7,257 nt of DNA from Halomonas sp. (GTDB lineage Bacteria > Pseudomonadota > Gammaproteobacteria > Pseudomonadales > Halomonadaceae), in assembly GCA_003560175.1 (NCBI GenBank), contig PWIZ01000362.1, positions 1 through 7,257 on the forward strand. Reading direction: 5' to 3'. Positions 6,254 to 7,257 of this stretch are shown piece after piece. Numbering within the stretch: the stretch's first letter is position 1; each line of letters starts with the position of its first letter. Under the pieces are notes generated by a model, which saw only the letters and a list, made by a program, of their open reading frames with translations, made no database searches and was not told where the DNA came from. The translations under genes and the position numbers were made by a program.

Positions 6254-6523
6254 ATGACCCGTCGCAAGAAGACCCGTTCGCTGGCCGACAAGGTGCAGAT
6301 TCGCACCGGCCGACGCAAGGATTTCAAGAAGTGGCGCCACGAGAATCCCGACCAGGTGACCTCGTCGACGCGTTACACCCAGAAAAAACGTCAGCAGCGC
6401 AAGATCCAGGCCGCCCGCAAACTGGCCCGCCAGGAGAGCGGTGAAGGCATCACCATCCATCCCGAGCGGGCGACAGAGAGCCCCAGCACGGAACGCCCCG
6501 ACCCGGGGAGCTCGGAGAGCTGA
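6254..6523 (+). CDS. Small, highly basic conserved-looking protein of unknown function
   Basis: 89 residues, not recognised with confidence. The start is well supported by GAGGAG (6241-6246) 7 nt upstream of ATG and by a promoter just before it. A longer in-frame reading from 6164 would begin upstream of that promoter. Residues 1-60 hold 22 Arg/Lys and only 4 Asp/Glu ([10 protein letters not shown]..., [25 protein letters not shown]), which suggests nucleic-acid or ribosome binding. Residues 61-89 are Ser/Pro/Glu-rich, acidic and probably disordered. No signal peptide, membrane segment or cysteine pair is seen. Its TGA shares one base with the xthA ATG, so the two are probably cotranslated. 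A role linked to DNA repair or RNA metabolism is inferred only from charge and neighbours. Confidence 0.8.
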   Translation: MTRRKKTRSLADKVQIRTGRRKDFKKWRHENPDQVTSSTRYTQKKRQQRKIQAARKLARQESGEGITIHPERATESPSTERPDPGSSES

Positions 6524-7257
6524 TGCGCCTGGTCTCATTCAATATCAACGGCATCCGCGCCCGCCTCCACCAGCTGGAGGCGCTGGTGGCTGGCCAGCGC
6601 CCGGCGGTGATCGGGCTCCAGGAGACCAAGGTGCAGGACGCCGAGTTTCCCCGGGAGGCGGTGGAGGCCCTGGGCTACCGGGTGATCTTTCACGGCCAGA
6701 AGGGGCACTACGGCGTGGCGCTGATGATCGACGTCGCCCAGTGCGGCGAGCCGGAGACCGTGCACTACGGTTTTCCCGACGACGGTGAGGCGGCCCAGCG
6801 GCGCATGGTCGGCGCCCGTCTGAACCCGCCGGGCGACGAGTCCCTGACGGTATGGAACGGCTACTTCCCCCAAGGGGAGAACGTCGAGCATCCGGTGAAG
6901 TTTCCCCACAAGCGCGAGTTCTACGCGCAGCTCCAGCGGCTGCTGGAGACGCACCACCGCCCCGACGAGCACCTGGCGGTGATGGGCGACTTCAACATCT
7001 CTCCCGAAGATATCGATATCGGCATCGGCGAGCCCAACCGCAAGCGCTGGCTGCGCGAGGGCAAGACCAGCTTCCAGCCGGTGGAGCGCGAATGGCTGGC
7101 GGGCATCAAGGCCTGGGGGCTCACCGACAGCTACCGGGTGCGCTACCCGGCGGTGGACGACCGCTTCAGCTGGTTCGACTACCGCTCCAGGGGCTTCGAC
7201 CGCGAGCCGAAGCGCGGCCTGCGCATCGACCATATCCTGGTCACCGCACCCCTGGCC
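6523..7257 (+). CDS. xthA: Exodeoxyribonuclease III (XthA), first 245 residues (3' end outside window)
   Basis: Major AP endonuclease and 3'-5' exonuclease of base excision repair, cutting at abasic sites and clearing blocked 3' ends. It belongs to the Mg-dependent exonuclease/endonuclease/phosphatase fold. The start [14 protein letters not shown] matches the family, and catalytic positions follow by motif: Asn7 (NING), Glu34 (LQETK), Tyr114 (NGYFPQGE), Asp156 and Asn158 (GDFNIS) and Asp236 (GLRID). The final catalytic His (SDH motif) lies past the window end. [11 protein letters not shown] (171-181) and [15 protein letters not shown] (212-226) are also typical of XthA rather than of other family members. 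It overlaps the upstream small gene by one base (TGATG); GGAGAG (6514-6519) is very close to the start, so coupled translation is likely. Confidence 0.95.
   Translation, partial: MRLVSFNINGIRARLHQLEALVAGQRPAVIGLQETKVQDAEFPREAVEALGYRVIFHGQKGHYGVALMIDVAQCGEPETVHYGFPDDGEAAQRRMVGARLNPPGDESLTVWNGYFPQGENVEHPVKFPHKREFYAQLQRLLETHHRPDEHLAVMGDFNISPEDIDIGIGEPNRKRWLREGKTSFQPVEREWLAGIKAWGLTDSYRVRYPAVDDRFSWFDYRSRGFDREPKRGLRIDHILVTAPLA

Overview
This window looks like ordinary chromosome from a GC-rich gammaproteobacterium. The protein sequences (a MucA-like RseA, an AlgU-like RpoE, a 4Fe-4S-type DinG, an RhlB with an N-terminal arginine-rich extension) suggest the Halomonas/Pseudomonas side of the class. 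A Halomonadaceae source is my best guess, but it is an inference from sequence style, not a database match. There are no insertion sequences, CRISPR arrays, tRNAs, rRNAs, phage genes or other accessory modules. All genes look intact except the two cut by the window edges.

Layout. Positions 1-1143 (minus strand) carry rpoE and the start of rseA, an envelope-stress sigma factor and its membrane anti-sigma factor. They are separated by an unusually long gap (345-537) that holds a perfect 13-bp hairpin. The 351-bp region 1144-1494 is a divergent control region. It contains a good match to a sigma-E promoter pointing at rpoE (autoregulation) and a probable sigma-70 promoter for aroF. Positions 1495-2574 (plus) encode a class I, AroF-type DAHP synthase, the entry step of the shikimate pathway. 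aroF converges on dinG, and the short gap holds a 14-bp-stem hairpin followed by a 14-bp tandem repeat. Positions 2678-6098 (minus) form a two-gene rhlB-dinG operon with a 4-nt gap: a DEAD-box RNA helicase and an iron-sulfur DNA helicase. Positions 6099-6253 hold two divergent promoters with almost identical extended -10 elements. Positions 6254-7257 (plus) form an operon of a small, very basic uncharacterised protein and exonuclease III (xthA, cut by the window end).

Functionally the window joins envelope stress sensing, aromatic amino acid synthesis and nucleic-acid maintenance. The dinG and xthA products both act in DNA repair. The small basic protein overlapping xthA is the only gene without a known role. 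I found no convincing new multi-gene system; the points worth a second look are regulatory DNA structures and that small gene.
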